A DNA stretch of 64,000 nucleotides. Origin: Hippopus hippopus (lineage: Eukaryota; Mollusca; Bivalvia; Cardiida; Cardiidae). The position numbers and the translations under genes are program-made. The notes beneath the pieces are model-generated. The model was not told the DNA's origin and did not search any database. It saw only the letters and a list, made by a program, of their open reading frames with translations. Where the stretch lies: contig OX328112.1 of assembly GCA_946811185.2 (NCBI GenBank), positions 1,550,001 to 1,614,000 on the forward strand. The letters are read 5' to 3'. Below, in pieces: positions 1 through 9,246 of the stretch; position 1 is the first letter of the stretch; each line of letters opens with the position of its first letter.

Positions 1-299
1 CTCAGGCTATCGCCCTCGTGGATTATTTATTGTGCCTCATAACTCACAACTGTGGTTTATTGAATGATAAACCACGATAGAAAGAAGATTATTTCTTAAA
101 TTAACAGCCACAAGTTTTTCAAGAAGACAAACTTTTAAGCTTATCAAAATCGACAGCGTTTGCAAACGACCAAGTTCCTTGTGGTTCAAATGATGGTAAT
201 TGCATACATTAAAGCGTGTCATTTGACCTACATAATTAATTGATTGTCTGCATCCACCACCTTCTCTAGGTAAAAGATACATAATAATACTTTCAGGTC

Positions 300-465
300 T
301 GTATAGTTTGTTTGTTTGAACGGTGTTTTACGCCGCTTTCAACATTATTTCAGTCATATCACGGCGATAGCTCGCATATTCATGTTTTCCTGGGTTTCAC
401 TAGTACAAGACCAGGGCTCTGAAGTGTCTTGCCCAAGGGCACACCTGTGAAAGACCCAGGTCTGT
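300..465 (-). repeat. SINE fragment (tail and body)
   Basis: The stretch holds the tail motif TTTCAACATTATTTCAGTCA and the domain TGCCCAAGGGCAC, both shared with the better preserved SINEs at 35868-36052 and 39775-39985. No clear tRNA-like head is left here. The family assignment rests on these shared blocks only. Confidence 0.5.
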
Positions 466-1346
466 ATAGAGAGTGTATGTGCATATATGAACCATGCTCT
501 GGCACATGGGGGCTTAGTGTATCTCCATAATGCATTATACCAAGCAAGTCAAAACAGTATTATGAAAATCGGTTCATTAAAAATAACTGTGAATACAAGT
601 ATATACAGACTTAAAATACTGCTAACCAATTCTGTGATTTCTGCACACAAGAAACTTGATAAAACGCGAATAAAAAGAAAAAATAAGAAATTAAGAATTC
701 CTTATTTGACAGCAAATCTAAATCTCCATTCCCCCCTCAAGCCTTTTAGCACACTATGTGAAAACTGGAGCTTTGGTGGAAGGCATTAATTCAGGATCAG
801 ACTGCACAGAACGTGCAGTATGATCTTGAATCTGTAGCGTTTGCTTGTTCAGCCAAGCCTTTAAATCTTTCTTATTATCAAAGGATTTTTTTCAACCCTC
901 GGAAGAGGTCTTAATATATAATACTCAAAATTTGATAGGGATCACCATTTCAGATTCAACCGATATTTTTAAAAGGGTTGCATGTATCAGGAATGGATTT
1001 TCAATATGTTACATTTCCACACTGATGAAATAAACCACCTGTGTAAATGGATGTCTCTAACGCAAAACTTTATTATTATAACACAGACCCGTATTTAAAT
1101 ATCTTAATGATCCCTATCAAAATGTGAGTAATATATAAATTATGCGCTGAAAGTGTAAAAGCAATTTCGAAAAAAAGGATAGGTTTTATCTCAAACAAAT
1201 ATCAACCTCGGCGTTTGGGTTTCATTTTACCTGCATACAACAAAATACCTGACGAAAACCGCCGAAATAAACCCTGTTTATTCAAATTCACGAATTTACC
1301 TGATGTCATTCTCGTGTTTTAACTATCCATAGGAAAAAGGCCTTTA
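466..1346. other. Intergenic, interspersed repeat pieces only
   Basis: No coding exon is recognisable. Positions 482-600 resemble 34383-34510 and part of 5490-5720 (phrases such as ATGAACCATGCTCTGGC), an interspersed repeat. At 800-838 there is a partial copy of palindrome family B. Short open frames at 487-789 and 845-1033 have no recognisable protein character. Confidence 0.4.
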
Positions 1347-1413
1347 AAACATTGTTAGAAAAGGAGAAAATGCTGGTAACCAGCATTTTCTCCTTTTTTC
1401 ACAATGTTTTCTA
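1347..1413. repeat. Palindrome family A (piggyBac-like MITE core)
   Basis: A near-perfect hairpin: the arm ending GGAGAAAATGCTGG is followed by TAAC and then the reverse complement. The same core recurs at 2391-2452, 17190-17253, 26213-26273, 28291-28364, 32598-32663, 33008-33073 and 57988-58051, with variants at 31070-31120 and 33475-33520. Confidence 0.8.
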
Positions 1414-1562
1414 CCCTTTCTAGAACAAATTACACCATTTGAGCACATTAGTTGGTTGTCTGCATTTCAAAATTTAGGAGTCGACAATTCTGTCATTTGA
1501 TGAAAAGCCAAGTAGTTGTCATCAACGACATCTAAGACCGGGAAACAGTGTGCTTTTGCGGA

Positions 1563-1612
1563 CGATACAGATCAAGATCAGACTGCACAGAGAGTGCAGT
1601 CTGATCTTGGAT
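1563..1612. repeat. Palindrome family B
   Basis: Hairpin made of AGATCAAGATCAGACTGCAC and its reverse complement. Fuller copies lie at 5268-5331, 17812-17873, 35090-35147 and 37606-37668. It has no coding potential and is probably a fold-back MITE core. Confidence 0.75.
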
Positions 1613-2004
1613 GTATACCGTCGGCTTGGTTAGTCAAGCTTATTTAGCATTTTCTTCTTTTCCCCACATGTTTTCAAAAACCGATTAGTCGTTAAGATTC
1701 AGGATTGTGTGGCAAAGGGTAAACTGGTTATAAATTGCCACGTCTGCTTTTCTCTGTGTTAGCCTCGGTTTATTATAAGATCATAAATCAACCAGTGAAA
1801 TCAGCTCCGTATCGGAAGACCGAATTTTTATGACGTTAATATTTTCATACATTTGATTGGCCAATTATCTACATGTAGATCAAAGGGAAAGTGAAACTCA
1901 CGTAGTTTCTTCTTACAACGCGGCTATGACCGTTTTCCGAAAACGTGATGACGTAGACAAATTTTTATGCTCACAAAAATCTACTTTGAAATACTTGTGT
2001 TCGC

Positions 2005-2290
2005 CTGTTTGGTGTTTAACGCCGTTTTGAACACTAATAACTTACATCGCCGCTGTCAGCGTACCTTTTCATGCTTTCCACGATTTTTCTTTCCAGTATT
2101 TTGAACATTATTCTTCCAAAGCCACTTGCTTTACTTTCCTACATAACTATCATCAACAAAAATATCAGCGGTAAGGGAGGAATGAATCCCGGCTGTCGCA
2201 ATGACTAGCCTATCATCAGTCTTCGGATAGAAATCGTCCGACAGTGGTATTCGAACAGGTGACACCCTGATTTAAAGCTTTGTATGTTGC
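2005..2290 (-). repeat. tRNA-derived SINE, degraded
   Basis: Read on the minus strand, a B-box-like GTTCGAATACC lies near 2250 and the tail GTTCAAAACGGCGTTAAACA near 2015-2035. The same tail (GTTGAAAACGGCGTTAAACA) occurs at 18360-18395 and, inverted, at 37108-37130. Confidence 0.5.
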
Positions 2291-2335
2291 GGACTGAGAT
2301 ACAGGACTTGGCCTCTTTGAAATAATAATGGCCTT

Positions 2336-2640
2336 TAACCTTTTACCACACAATCCCGAGTTTTAATGACCCATGTGAAGCCATCTGAAAAATTGTGGGA
2401 AAAGGAGAAAATGCTGGTGACCAGCATTTTCTCCTTTTCCCACAATGTTTTCTTCCCTTTCAAAGACGGATCCAATCATTTGGGCCATGTTTGAATTGTC
2501 GTCTGCAAATACTTTCAATTATGGCCAGTCTATAATTTTGTCGTTTGGTGTTCCACACAAACCAGAGTTTTAGCGTCCATGAAGAAGAATGCTTTTGAAA
2601 ACATTGTTTTCTATCCTTCAAAAGACACATTTCAGTTTTT
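2336..2640. mobile_element. piggyBac-like MITEs, nested
   Basis: The unit starts TTTAACCTTTTACCACACAA, contains a palindrome-A core at 2391-2452 and runs into CTATAATTTTGTCGTTTGGT, the usual far end. A second, partial copy follows at once. The ends are worn; better TTAA-bounded copies lie at 32542-32772 and 57885-58155. Confidence 0.5.
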
Positions 2641-2794
2641 AAGTCACATTGACTTTGTCCACTACAAATGCTTTCATTTTTGACATGTCTAAAATTTTGT
2701 CGTCTCGTAAAGCGTGAAAACAGGTTTTGAATTGCACAACGCCAGGAAAGTTTATTGACGTACAGTGCATCCATGTCCTCGCTGTTTGGATTGC

Positions 2795-3440
2795 TAAGGA
2801 CCATAAAGAAATGTCACTCATGCTGCAAAATTGCCGATGACATTTTTTAAATTGCTTATGACGTAAACTTGTCACTGAAGCTGTAAAATTGACATCGCCG
2901 CTGTCTAAATTGCTTATGACCCTAAAGAAATGTCATTCATGCTGCAAAATTGCCGATGACTATTTTGAAATTGCTTATGACGTAAACTTGTCACTGATGC
3001 TGTAAAATTGCCGATGACGTTTTTGAATTTGCTCTTGACGTAAACTTGTCACTGATGCAAAATTGACTTTGGAGTTTGACAAAATTACTCTAAACAATTG
3101 AAAATGCAAGCGACGCTGTTAGATATTGCCAATGACGTTGTCTAGTTGTCACTTACGCTTTAAAACTATAATTAAATCTGCGAATTTGCTAGTGGTAATG
3201 TCAATATCACAAACGACGCAATGGAAATTACCATTGATGTTGTCATAATTGCTGATGACATTTTAGAATTGTCGCGCACGCAGCAAAAACTAGATTGACA
3301 TTGCCAAACTGTCATTGACAATATAAAATTTCCATTTATCATATAAGTTTATGAATGACACTGTAAGCACTGTATTTTCAATGGCGTTGTGAAAATGGCT
3401 ATTGATGTCTCCAGAAATAGCCAACGGCACTGCATAATTT
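2795..3440. repeat. Diverged tandem repeats
   Basis: Phrases such as ATTGCCGATGAC, GCTTATGACGTAAACTTGTC and CACTGATGCTGTAAAATTG recur in order with a period of roughly 60-125 bp and decay toward 3440. No coding potential is visible. Confidence 0.6.
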
Positions 3441-3515
3441 GTAATGTAATGTCGTGAAATGAAAAAAAAAATAAAAGTTGTTAAAATAAAACAGACTCAA
3501 TAAATGTTGTAATAC

Positions 3516-3665
3516 CTGCCAGGACCTGGAGTCCTGTTGCCGCAAATAGGATCACTTTTTTCTCCTTCGCCACGAAAAGCTTGACCAGGATAGCTGCAAT
3601 CGCTCCAATTACGAGGAATAAAGCCAGAAAAAGCATGGCGCGAACGGCGTCATGGTCCTTACTGT
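3516..3665 (-). CDS. Claudin-like gene, exon 2
   Basis: The acceptor is CCAACCTTTGCAG just above 3665 and the donor GCAG/GTATTA just below 3516. The exon is 150 nt, phase 1 at both ends. It encodes a short acidic loop (DSKDHD), a hydrophobic helix and the start of the next (VILFAATGLQVLAG). Reading through the donor would end the frame at a stop near 3483, so an alternative terminal exon is possible but less likely. Confidence 0.7.
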
Positions 3666-6246
3666 CTGCAAAGGTTGGAGAGAAAGGTGTATGAAACTTT
3701 ACTTATAACTGTTATGACAGATTGAGCAGGGAAACAAGGACAGACGACAGTGACAGAGAAGTGACAGATTGAGCAGAGGAGAGAAGGACAGTGTACAGTG
3801 ACAGAGAAAGCACAGTTTTGGCAGAGGGCAGGGGACAGTGACAGAGAAGTGACAGATTGAGCAGGGGAGATCAGAACAGTGTACAGTGACAGAGAAGTTA
3901 CAGATTTGGCAGGGGGCGGGGACAGTGACACAGAAGTGACAGATTGAGCAGGGGAGACAAGGACAGTGTACAGTGACAGAGAAGTGACAGATTTGGCAGG
4001 GGGCGGGGAAGTGACAGCGAAGTGACAGATTGAGCGGGGGGCGGGGGACAGTGACAGAGAAGTCACAGATTTGGCTGGGGCCGGGGGACGAGGACAGGGA
4101 ACAGTGACAGAGAAATGACGGATTGAGCTGGAGAGACAAGGACAGACGACAGTCGACAGTGACAAACAAGCGACAGATTGAGTAGGGGAGAGAAAGACAC
4201 AGGACAGTGACAAACAAGCGATAGATTGAGTGGGGGAGAGAAAGACACAGGACAGTGACAAACAAGCGACAGATTGAGTAGGGGAGAGAAAGACACAGGA
4301 CTGTGACAAACAAGCGACAGATTGAGTAGGGGAGAGAAAGACACAGGACTGTGACAAACAAGCGACAGATTGAGTAGGGGAGAGAAAGACACAGGACAGT
4401 GACAAACAAGCGACAGATTGACTAGGGGAGAGAAAGACACAGGACAGTGACAAACAAGCAACGGATTGAGCTGCAGAGACAAGAACAGAGGATAGTGACA
4501 AAAAAGTGACAGATTAAGCAGGGGAGACGAGGGCGGAGGACAGTGACAAACAAGTGACAGATTGAGGAGGGCAGAGCAAGACATGGGACTGTGACAAACA
4601 AGCAACAGATTGAGCTGGAGAGACAAAAACAGAGAGCAGTGGCAAACAAGCGACAGATTGGGCAAGGCAGACACGGGCAGAGGACAGTGACAGAGAAGTT
4701 ACAGATATGGCGGGGAAGGACGGGCGACAGTGACAATCAAGCGACAGATTGAGCAGGAGAGACAATGACAGCCGACAGTGACAGACAAGTGACAGATTGA
4801 GCACGAGAGACAAGGACAGTGTACAGTGACAGAGAGGTTACAGATTTGGCAGGGGGGAGGGGGCGAAGACAGGGGACAGTGACAGAGAAATGACGGAATG
4901 AGCAGGAGAGAAGAACGCAAAGTAATGACAAACAAGCGACAGATTAAGTAGGGCAGACAAATACAGACGACAGTGACAGCTGGAGAGACAGGAACAGAGA
5001 GCAGCGGCAAACAAGCGACAGATTGAGCAGGGACGACAAGGACGGAGAACAGCGACAGAGTAGTGACAGATTAAGCAGGGGAGACGGGGACAGAGGGCAG
5101 TGACAGAGTTGGAATGCAGAGGGACTGTGCCAAACGAGAGAAGAACTGGGCAGAGCGGACAAGTGGGCGTACTGAGACAGACAAGAGTTGCAAACAGATA
5201 GACATGGTTCTCAAAAGCATAAGCAAAAAAAAAAGATGGCACCAGAGACATTGGAGAGGCGCTTTGGCGGACAGTGTAGATGAAAGATGAGACTGCACAG
5301 AACGTGCAGTCTCATCTTGGATCTACACTGTCCGATAACAAGATATCTTTCTCTCAAAAATACCTTTGAAATAGCAAAAAAAAAAAATTTTTTTTTTCTT
5401 TTTTTAAATATCGGCTTGAAAGTTTCGTGTCAGTTATTTAGCAGGAGAAGAACTAAAACATTTGAGCAGTGTTCAGTGAAATTTAGATTTAATACAACTC
5501 CGTAATGCAATATACCAAACAAGTAACCATATGAGTATGGATCAATAAAGTCCATTTTGTCTAACAACCAACTGAATCATTAGCTAGACCGGTCCCTTGA
5601 CATGAAGAAAATTTACCAATAGCACACGCGGATTGCGCAGGCTGACCTACGTCAATACTTTTTGCAGATGTATTTTAACGCCCTTTTCACAAAGCATGAT
5701 CCATTCTACAGAGGGGCGGACTTTACTGTGATAAGTCATATTTCAAATAGTCATAAGTTGCGATAAATCATGTTTAGTTAACTGTGATTTTGTCAATTAT
5801 GAGGCATATCCTCCTATGTCACACTTTTTTTTAAAATTTATTATTATTTCAAGGACCACAATGGAAATAAGGCATTTATAATCCCTTTTTTGTGTCATCC
5901 TTTGTATTTAAATATATATAGTTTGTCATAATTTCATTATCATGTCTATGTAATCTCATGTATAGTGCTATTATGATGTCATATATTTTATACAGAAATA
6001 AATCTATGTATCTGACGGACGGACAGACACACAGACTCAGAATCAAACTAAGATTTTACCTTCAATATCGACACAAGCTTTCGCAGAAGTTTGTTTTATC
6101 TCTTGGCAAGATTCCCATAGTCCAGAATAAAAACTACCAAGATCCGAGTCGTAAAAGACCCAGTAGTCGATTGCTAAAGAAATAATGATGCACACCATGT
6201 CAAACACCAGCAGACCGACGGTAATAAAAGCCAACAAGTTTTCCAT
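3516..6246 (-). CDS. Claudin/PMP22-like tetraspan protein (partial gene)
   Basis: Two exons on the minus strand join in phase 1 to encode the first part of a four-transmembrane protein of the PMP22/EMP/claudin fold, a plasma-membrane or cell-junction family. Exon 1 (6246 to 6060) opens with ATG in a good context, gives a hydrophobic first helix and then the extracellular signature DYW...GLWESC...AKAC, that is the W-GLW-C-C pattern of the family. Exon 2 (3665 to 3516) holds another membrane helix (MLFLALFLVIGAIAAILVKL) and ends at a GT donor, also in phase 1. I could not find the remaining exon(s) for the last helices in 1-3500, so they probably lie beyond the left edge. The intron between exons is filled by a 48-bp minisatellite and a palindrome. 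The exact claudin subfamily is not determined. Confidence 0.75.
3700..5130. repeat. Minisatellite, about 48-bp unit
   Basis: Tandem units combine GACAGTGACA, AAGCGACAGATTGAG and GGGGAGAGAAAGACACAG. Five to six consecutive units near 4180-4440 have an exact 48-bp period; flanking units vary in length and sequence. The array lies in the intron of the claudin-like gene. Several long minus-strand frames across it (Ser/Leu/Val/Cys repeats in all three frames) are by-products of the repeat and not genes. Confidence 0.9.
5268..5331. repeat. Palindrome family B, good copy
   Basis: CGGACAGTGTAGATGAAAGA is followed by ACTGCACAGAACGTGCAGT and the matching right arm ending in TCTACACTGTCCG. It sits directly beyond the minisatellite. 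Confidence 0.85.
5490..5725. repeat. Interspersed repeat shared with 34383-34700
   Basis: The order of short blocks (ATACCAAACAAGTAACCATA; GGCTGACCTACGTCAATAC; CAGATG(T/C)ATT; CTTTTCACAAA) matches the copy at 34383-34700 in intron 5 of STEEP1. It is non-coding. Confidence 0.45.
6060..6246 (-). CDS. Claudin-like gene, exon 1
   Basis: The first in-frame ATG is at 6246-6244, with an in-frame stop a short way upstream. The exon is 187 nt and ends at a GAAG/GTAAAA donor in phase 1. It carries the first membrane helix (LLAFITVGLLVFDMVCIIIS) and the W-GLW-C-C signature. Joining to exon 2 creates an Asp codon across the junction and keeps the frame open. Confidence 0.8.
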
Positions 6247-7023
6247 GTCTTCGCTGCAGCAGTTACACACCTAGTATCTAGCATTAAATCAAGAGGCACT
6301 GTTTATGCAAATTCAAATGTGACACGTATGGTCTGCAGGCGCGTAGCCAGGCGGAAGCCTGGAAGCCCGGGCTTCAACATAATTTTTTCAAGTATGGTCT
6401 TTCTGAGAAAAAATTAAGAAAGAAAAACAAAGAAAATAAAAATGAAAAAGAAAGAAAACAAAGCAAAAATAAAAACTAACAAAGAAAACTGAAGAAATAA
6501 AATTTAACTTGGATCTGATTTGTATATTTTTTTCTCGCGGCCTTTTGATTCCACCGTAGATAGTATTTTTCACCTCGTGGAATCGCTTCCAGTTACCAAT
6601 TCCACAAACCGGAGACTTTCGAGATATAAACAAAGATTTTCTCTGCGCTTTTTCTGTGATAGAACAACTAAGTAAGCACTTTTTGGCGTTTCCTTATCTT
6701 CATTAAATTATTTTGTACTACGCAGCCAAAGCAGCAACCCTGGAAATGGAAGGTTCCTAGTTAACTAGCATGACGTTTATCGGTGTCACATTGACAAGTT
6801 TACGCGGCAATCATTAAGCATCATATTTTTCATATATATATGGCACTGTTATTCGATGCAGAACTTTCTAATTAGTCCAAGTAATGAAGTATAACCAAAT
6901 CAGAGAGAGAGAGAAAAAGAAAAAAAATAAATAAATAGAAAAGTGCATTTCATAATAACAATACGCTCGGATTTTAAAAGTATGGAAGTACAGTGATGCC
7001 AAGGAGAAATATTACTTGGACAT

Positions 7024-7029
7024 ATTAAC
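7024..7029. repeat. 6-bp target site duplication (left)
   Basis: ATTAAC directly precedes the element's AG terminus. The identical ATTAAC follows its CT terminus at 16041-16046. Six-base duplications are the hallmark of Polinton/Maverick insertion. Confidence 0.85.
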
Positions 7030-7042
7030 AGTAGTATAGGGG

Positions 7043-7083
7043 AGTCACTTGGGGCAGTTTTGGCGATTTTGCCCCAAGTGACT
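7043..7083. repeat. Subterminal hairpin, left end
   Basis: AGTCACTTGGGGCA (7043-7056) and TGCCCCAAGTGACT (7070-7083) form a perfect 14-bp stem with a 13-nt loop, starting 13 bp from the end of the element. An identical structure is at 15987-16027. It may bind a terminal or replication protein. Confidence 0.85.
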
Positions 7084-7139
7084 ACCCCTGAGTGCCCCAT
7101 TCTGCTATCCTGACAGTAAAATGGGGCAGTGGATAGCAG

Positions 7140-7590
7140 AATGGGGCACTTTTGGAAATAAACCGGAAGTAGATAACGCCAAAAGTCCGCCATTTTGAAA
7201 TACCAATTCTGACGGATAAGCAGAATGGGGCACTGGGATAGCAAATGGGGTACTTTTGGAGACAAACCGGAAGTAGATAACGCCAAAAGTCCGCCATTTT
7301 GAAATACCAATTCTGACGGATAAGCAGATGGGGCACTGTGACAGTAAATGGGTCATCAGGATAGCAAATGGGGCACTTTTGGAGACAAACCGGAAGTAGA
7401 TATCTCCAAAAAGTCCGCCATTTTGAAATACCAATTCTGACGGATAAGCAGATGGGACACTGTGACAGTAAATGGGGCATCAGGATAGCAAATGGAGCAC
7501 TTTTGGAGACAAAGCGGAAGTAGATATCGCCAAAAGTCCGCCATTTTGAAATACCAATTCTGACGGATAAGCAGATGGGGCACTCTGTAC
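7140..7590. promoter_or_regulatory. Tandem ETS + YY1-like blocks in left arm
   Basis: Four units about 104-124 bp apart each contain an ETS-type ACCGGAAGT (7162, 7265, 7389; AGCGGAAGT near 7512) followed about 20 bp later by CCGCCATTTTG, the reverse of the YY1-type CAAAATGGCGG. Units are separated by GGGGCACT/TGCCCCAT phrases. Both motifs are typical of strong housekeeping core promoters. No gene product is expected here; the open frames on the minus strand are by-products. Confidence 0.6.
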
Positions 7591-7727
7591 ATGTTGCAGA
7601 GATTGGCCAGTCCCTATCTGACTTACCCTGACTGCCCCATTCTGCTTACCCTGAGTGGGGGGGGCTGTACTGACTGAAAGTCTTGAAAAATGACAATTTG
7701 AAAGATCACTCTGTCGTGTGGAATGGT

Positions 7728-7743
7728 AGCCCTGAAAAGGGCT
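7728..7743 (-). terminator. Histone-type 3' stem-loop, gene A
   Basis: In gene sense: AGCCCTTTTCAGGGCT (6-bp stem, TTTC loop), 20 nt after the stop, preceded by CACAAAC and followed by ACCATTCC and then ACGACAGAGTGATC. The animal replication-dependent histone hairpin has a 6-bp stem with a 4-nt U-rich loop, ACC(C)A after it and a purine-rich U7 site. Confidence 0.75.
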
Positions 7744-7763
7744 GTTTGTGGAGGTTGTGTTTT

Positions 7764-8060
7764 TTAGGCACAACCTCCAACTTTTCTGCAGGCTGGACAG
7801 CTGCTTGCTGTCCGCCTCCTTAGCCTCTTTATCTGTTGCTCGTCCAGGTTAAACTGGAGAGAGAACGCCGGCTCATCGTCGTCATCCCAGCGTTCTGTCA
7901 CTGGGATGACAAACTCCTTCTCTTCTTTGATAGCTGGTGATGGTAGTCTTTTATCCTCACCCATTATCTTCCCTATTTGTCCGTTTACTCTCTCTAATTT
8001 CAATGAGAGGGTGGATACCGCTCTCATTAAATTGCGAACTGACTTCCGAAGATCTTCCAT
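7764..8060 (-). CDS. Small coiled-coil/zinc-tail protein A
   Basis: A 98-residue protein of unknown function, lying wholly inside the left inverted arm. Residues 1-35 (MEDLRKSVRNLMRA...) look like a heptad coiled coil; a linker with basic and Pro/Ser residues follows, then an acidic patch WDDDDEP, a basic helix LDEQQIKRLRRR and a C-terminal SCPACRKVGGCA, a possible C-x2-C-x5-C metal site. It is the inverted-arm duplicate of gene G (104 residues). The first and last thirds are nearly identical between the two while the linker differs by substitutions and a small indel, which suggests the protein is under constraint. The ATG lies about 31 nt after a TATAAAA on the minus strand, so the leader is very short. 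The 3' end is histone-like. It could be a DNA-binding or scaffold protein; this is inference only. Confidence 0.75.
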   Translation of the reverse strand: MEDLRKSVRNLMRAVSTLSLKLERVNGQIGKIMGEDKRLPSPAIKEEKEFVIPVTERWDDDDEPAFSLQFNLDEQQIKRLRRRTASSCPACRKVGGCA

Positions 8061-8090
8061 CGTTCAATTGAATAGTGAAAAATCGTCGGC

Positions 8091-8219
8091 TTTTATAAGC
8101 TGGTGGGAGGATTGACCTACTTTGGTTCAGAATTAACGTTGACCAATCAAAATGTATAATGATATAACGAACGAATCGATTGGATACCGTTAATTCTATG
8201 TCAAAGTAGGTCAATCCTC
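8091..8219. promoter_or_regulatory. Promoter module M1 (gene A)
   Basis: An inverted-repeat module. GGATTGACCTACTTTG at 8108-8123 plus AGAATTAACG is mirrored by CGTTAATTCT and CAAAGTAGGTCAATCC ending at 8218. Between them lie CCAATC and GATTGG, i.e. two facing CCAAT boxes, around a core ATGATATAACGAACGA. A TATA box (TTTTATA on the plus strand, 8091-8097) faces gene A. The same module stands before genes B/PolB, E/F and G. Confidence 0.75.
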
Positions 8220-8231
8220 TCGTCAGAACTA

Positions 8232-8806
8232 GGATTGACCTACTTTGATTCAGAATTAAGAGCGCGTTCCCGGGCGAAAGCACCCTCGATGAAGAGGGGG
8301 TTTAAACGCTATGTGTTATTAAGTGTAACTCATAGAGGTAGAAATGCCAAAATTTGAAAAGAATAATCTTTCAGAATTAACGTTTTTTGACCAATCAGAA
8401 GCTTCGTTGGTTTAATGTTGGCCAATCAGAAGCTTCGTTATATTTCTTTGTGTGCGTAAAAACTAGAAGGAAAAGATTCGTGTTATGCACAGGAGTTTGG
8501 ACTTAGTCTTTTTTTTGATATGGAATACAGTGTGATTTTAATACCCACTTTGTCTCTGGTCAAGAGGGTTGGGAATAGACTTTTTTTGTCTGGTTAGAGT
8601 AAAAAAATTTACAGTGGGATTGTGGACTTAGGCTTTTTTTGAGTATAACTCTTAGAGTGTAACTCTTAGAGTGTAACTCATTGACTGAAAGTCTTAGAGT
8701 GTATCTCTTTTAGAGGAACTTGACAATTTGAAAAGAAAGATCTTTTCGTGGTGTTGGGTTAGCCCTGAAAAGGGCTGTTTTTCTGTGTTGGAATGTTTTC
8801 CAGCTT
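8232..8806. other. Non-coding internal spacer of the PolB element
   Basis: Starts with a half promoter module (GGATTGACCTACTTTGA at 8232-8248, then AGAATTAAGAGCGCG) identical in layout to the sequence just before PolB, but with no gene after it. Then come duplicated blocks (CCAATCAGAAGCTTCGTT twice, 8390-8440) and direct repeats of TCTTAGAGTGTAACTC (8646-8700). Positions 8590-8780 are an inverted copy of about 14801-14970, the 3' flank of gene F. I see no coding gene. Confidence 0.5.
8761..8776 (-). terminator. Histone-type 3' stem-loop, gene B
   Basis: In gene sense AGCCCTTTTCAGGGCT, 30 nt after the stop, preceded by AAAAAC and followed by AACCCAACACCACGAAAAGA and then TCTTTC. The purine element GAAAAGA begins about 13 nt after the stem. 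Confidence 0.75.
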
Positions 8807-9106
8807 TTAATGACAACATCCAAAATTTGCATGGCAGATTGGACATGCTCCGACTCTTTTCGTGATTGTCGTTGCTCCATTATTAAAAGTAATCCGTCTC
8901 CTGAATTCCACATCAACCAAGATAACGTCAGGTGCTGTCTCTAGAACTAGTTCGACTATTTTCTCACCAAGATCTACGTATGTGCGTGATATTTGTTCTA
9001 GTTGTATTCTATTCTCTTCAATCCTGTTCTTTAGTATCAGTACTTGATCACCACCAATCAGAAAGACTCGGAGAGCCTCAATAAGTCGATGATTCATTTG
9101 GTCCAT
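8807..9106 (-). CDS. Small coiled-coil/zinc-tail protein B
   Basis: A 99-residue protein of unknown function. An N-terminal helical region with heptad-like spacing (about residues 15-60, including LILKNRIEENRIQLEQI) is followed by a beta-rich stretch and a C-terminal ACPICHANFGCCH. The tail has the same C-x2-C-x5-C pattern as genes A and G, although the rest of the sequence is unlike them, so it may be a distant paralogue. It is divergent to PolB: its minus-strand TATAAAA (plus 9182-9188) and the half promoter module at 9199-9240 sit between the two start codons. Its 3' end is histone-like. Whether it binds zinc or DNA is inferred from the tail only. Confidence 0.7.
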   Translation of the reverse strand: MDQMNHRLIEALRVFLIGGDQVLILKNRIEENRIQLEQISRTYVDLGEKIVELVLETAPDVILVDVEFRRRITFNNGATTITKRVGACPICHANFGCCH

Positions 9107-9181
9107 TTTTTCGTTAACACTTAACCGTGCTATTCGAGAGCTGACTGTCGAATGATTTATTATTTGGAAAAATTCGACGAC

Positions 9182-9240
9182 TTTTATACGTTTGCAGTGG
9201 GATTGACCTACTTTGACTTAGAATTAAGAGCGCGACCTCG
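9182..9240. promoter_or_regulatory. Divergent promoter between gene B and PolB
   Basis: GGGATTGACCTACTTTGACT (from 9199) leads into AGAATTAAGAGCGCG, ending six bases before the PolB ATG. On the minus side a TATA box (9182-9188) faces gene B. Unlike modules M1, M4 and M5 there is only one half of the inverted repeat and no TATA toward PolB, so the polymerase probably has a different, perhaps weaker, start. Confidence 0.6.
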
Positions 9241-9246
9241 AAAAAA

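Larger units (their letters stand above)
7030..8219. repeat. Left terminal inverted arm
   Basis: It matches the reverse complement of about 14968-16040. Homology covers the terminus, the subterminal hairpin, one ETS/YY1 block, the 3' flank and coding region of gene A (against G) and the shared promoter module. The arm also holds a tandem expansion (7140-7590) that the right arm lacks. Confidence 0.85.

Noticed and set aside
487..1033. Two plus-strand frames at the left edge
   Set aside because: They overlap interspersed repeat and palindrome-B sequence and show no protein features.
3659..4813. Long minus-strand frames (up to 280 codons) rich in Ser, Val, Leu and Cys
   Set aside because: They lie entirely in the 48-bp minisatellite, are open in all three phases and have no family character; they are repeat by-products.
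6900..7773. Overlapping minus-strand frames with repeated ISKWRTFWRYLLP-like phrases
   Set aside because: They are translations of the tandem ETS/YY1 blocks in the left arm of the PolB element, in three frames at once.
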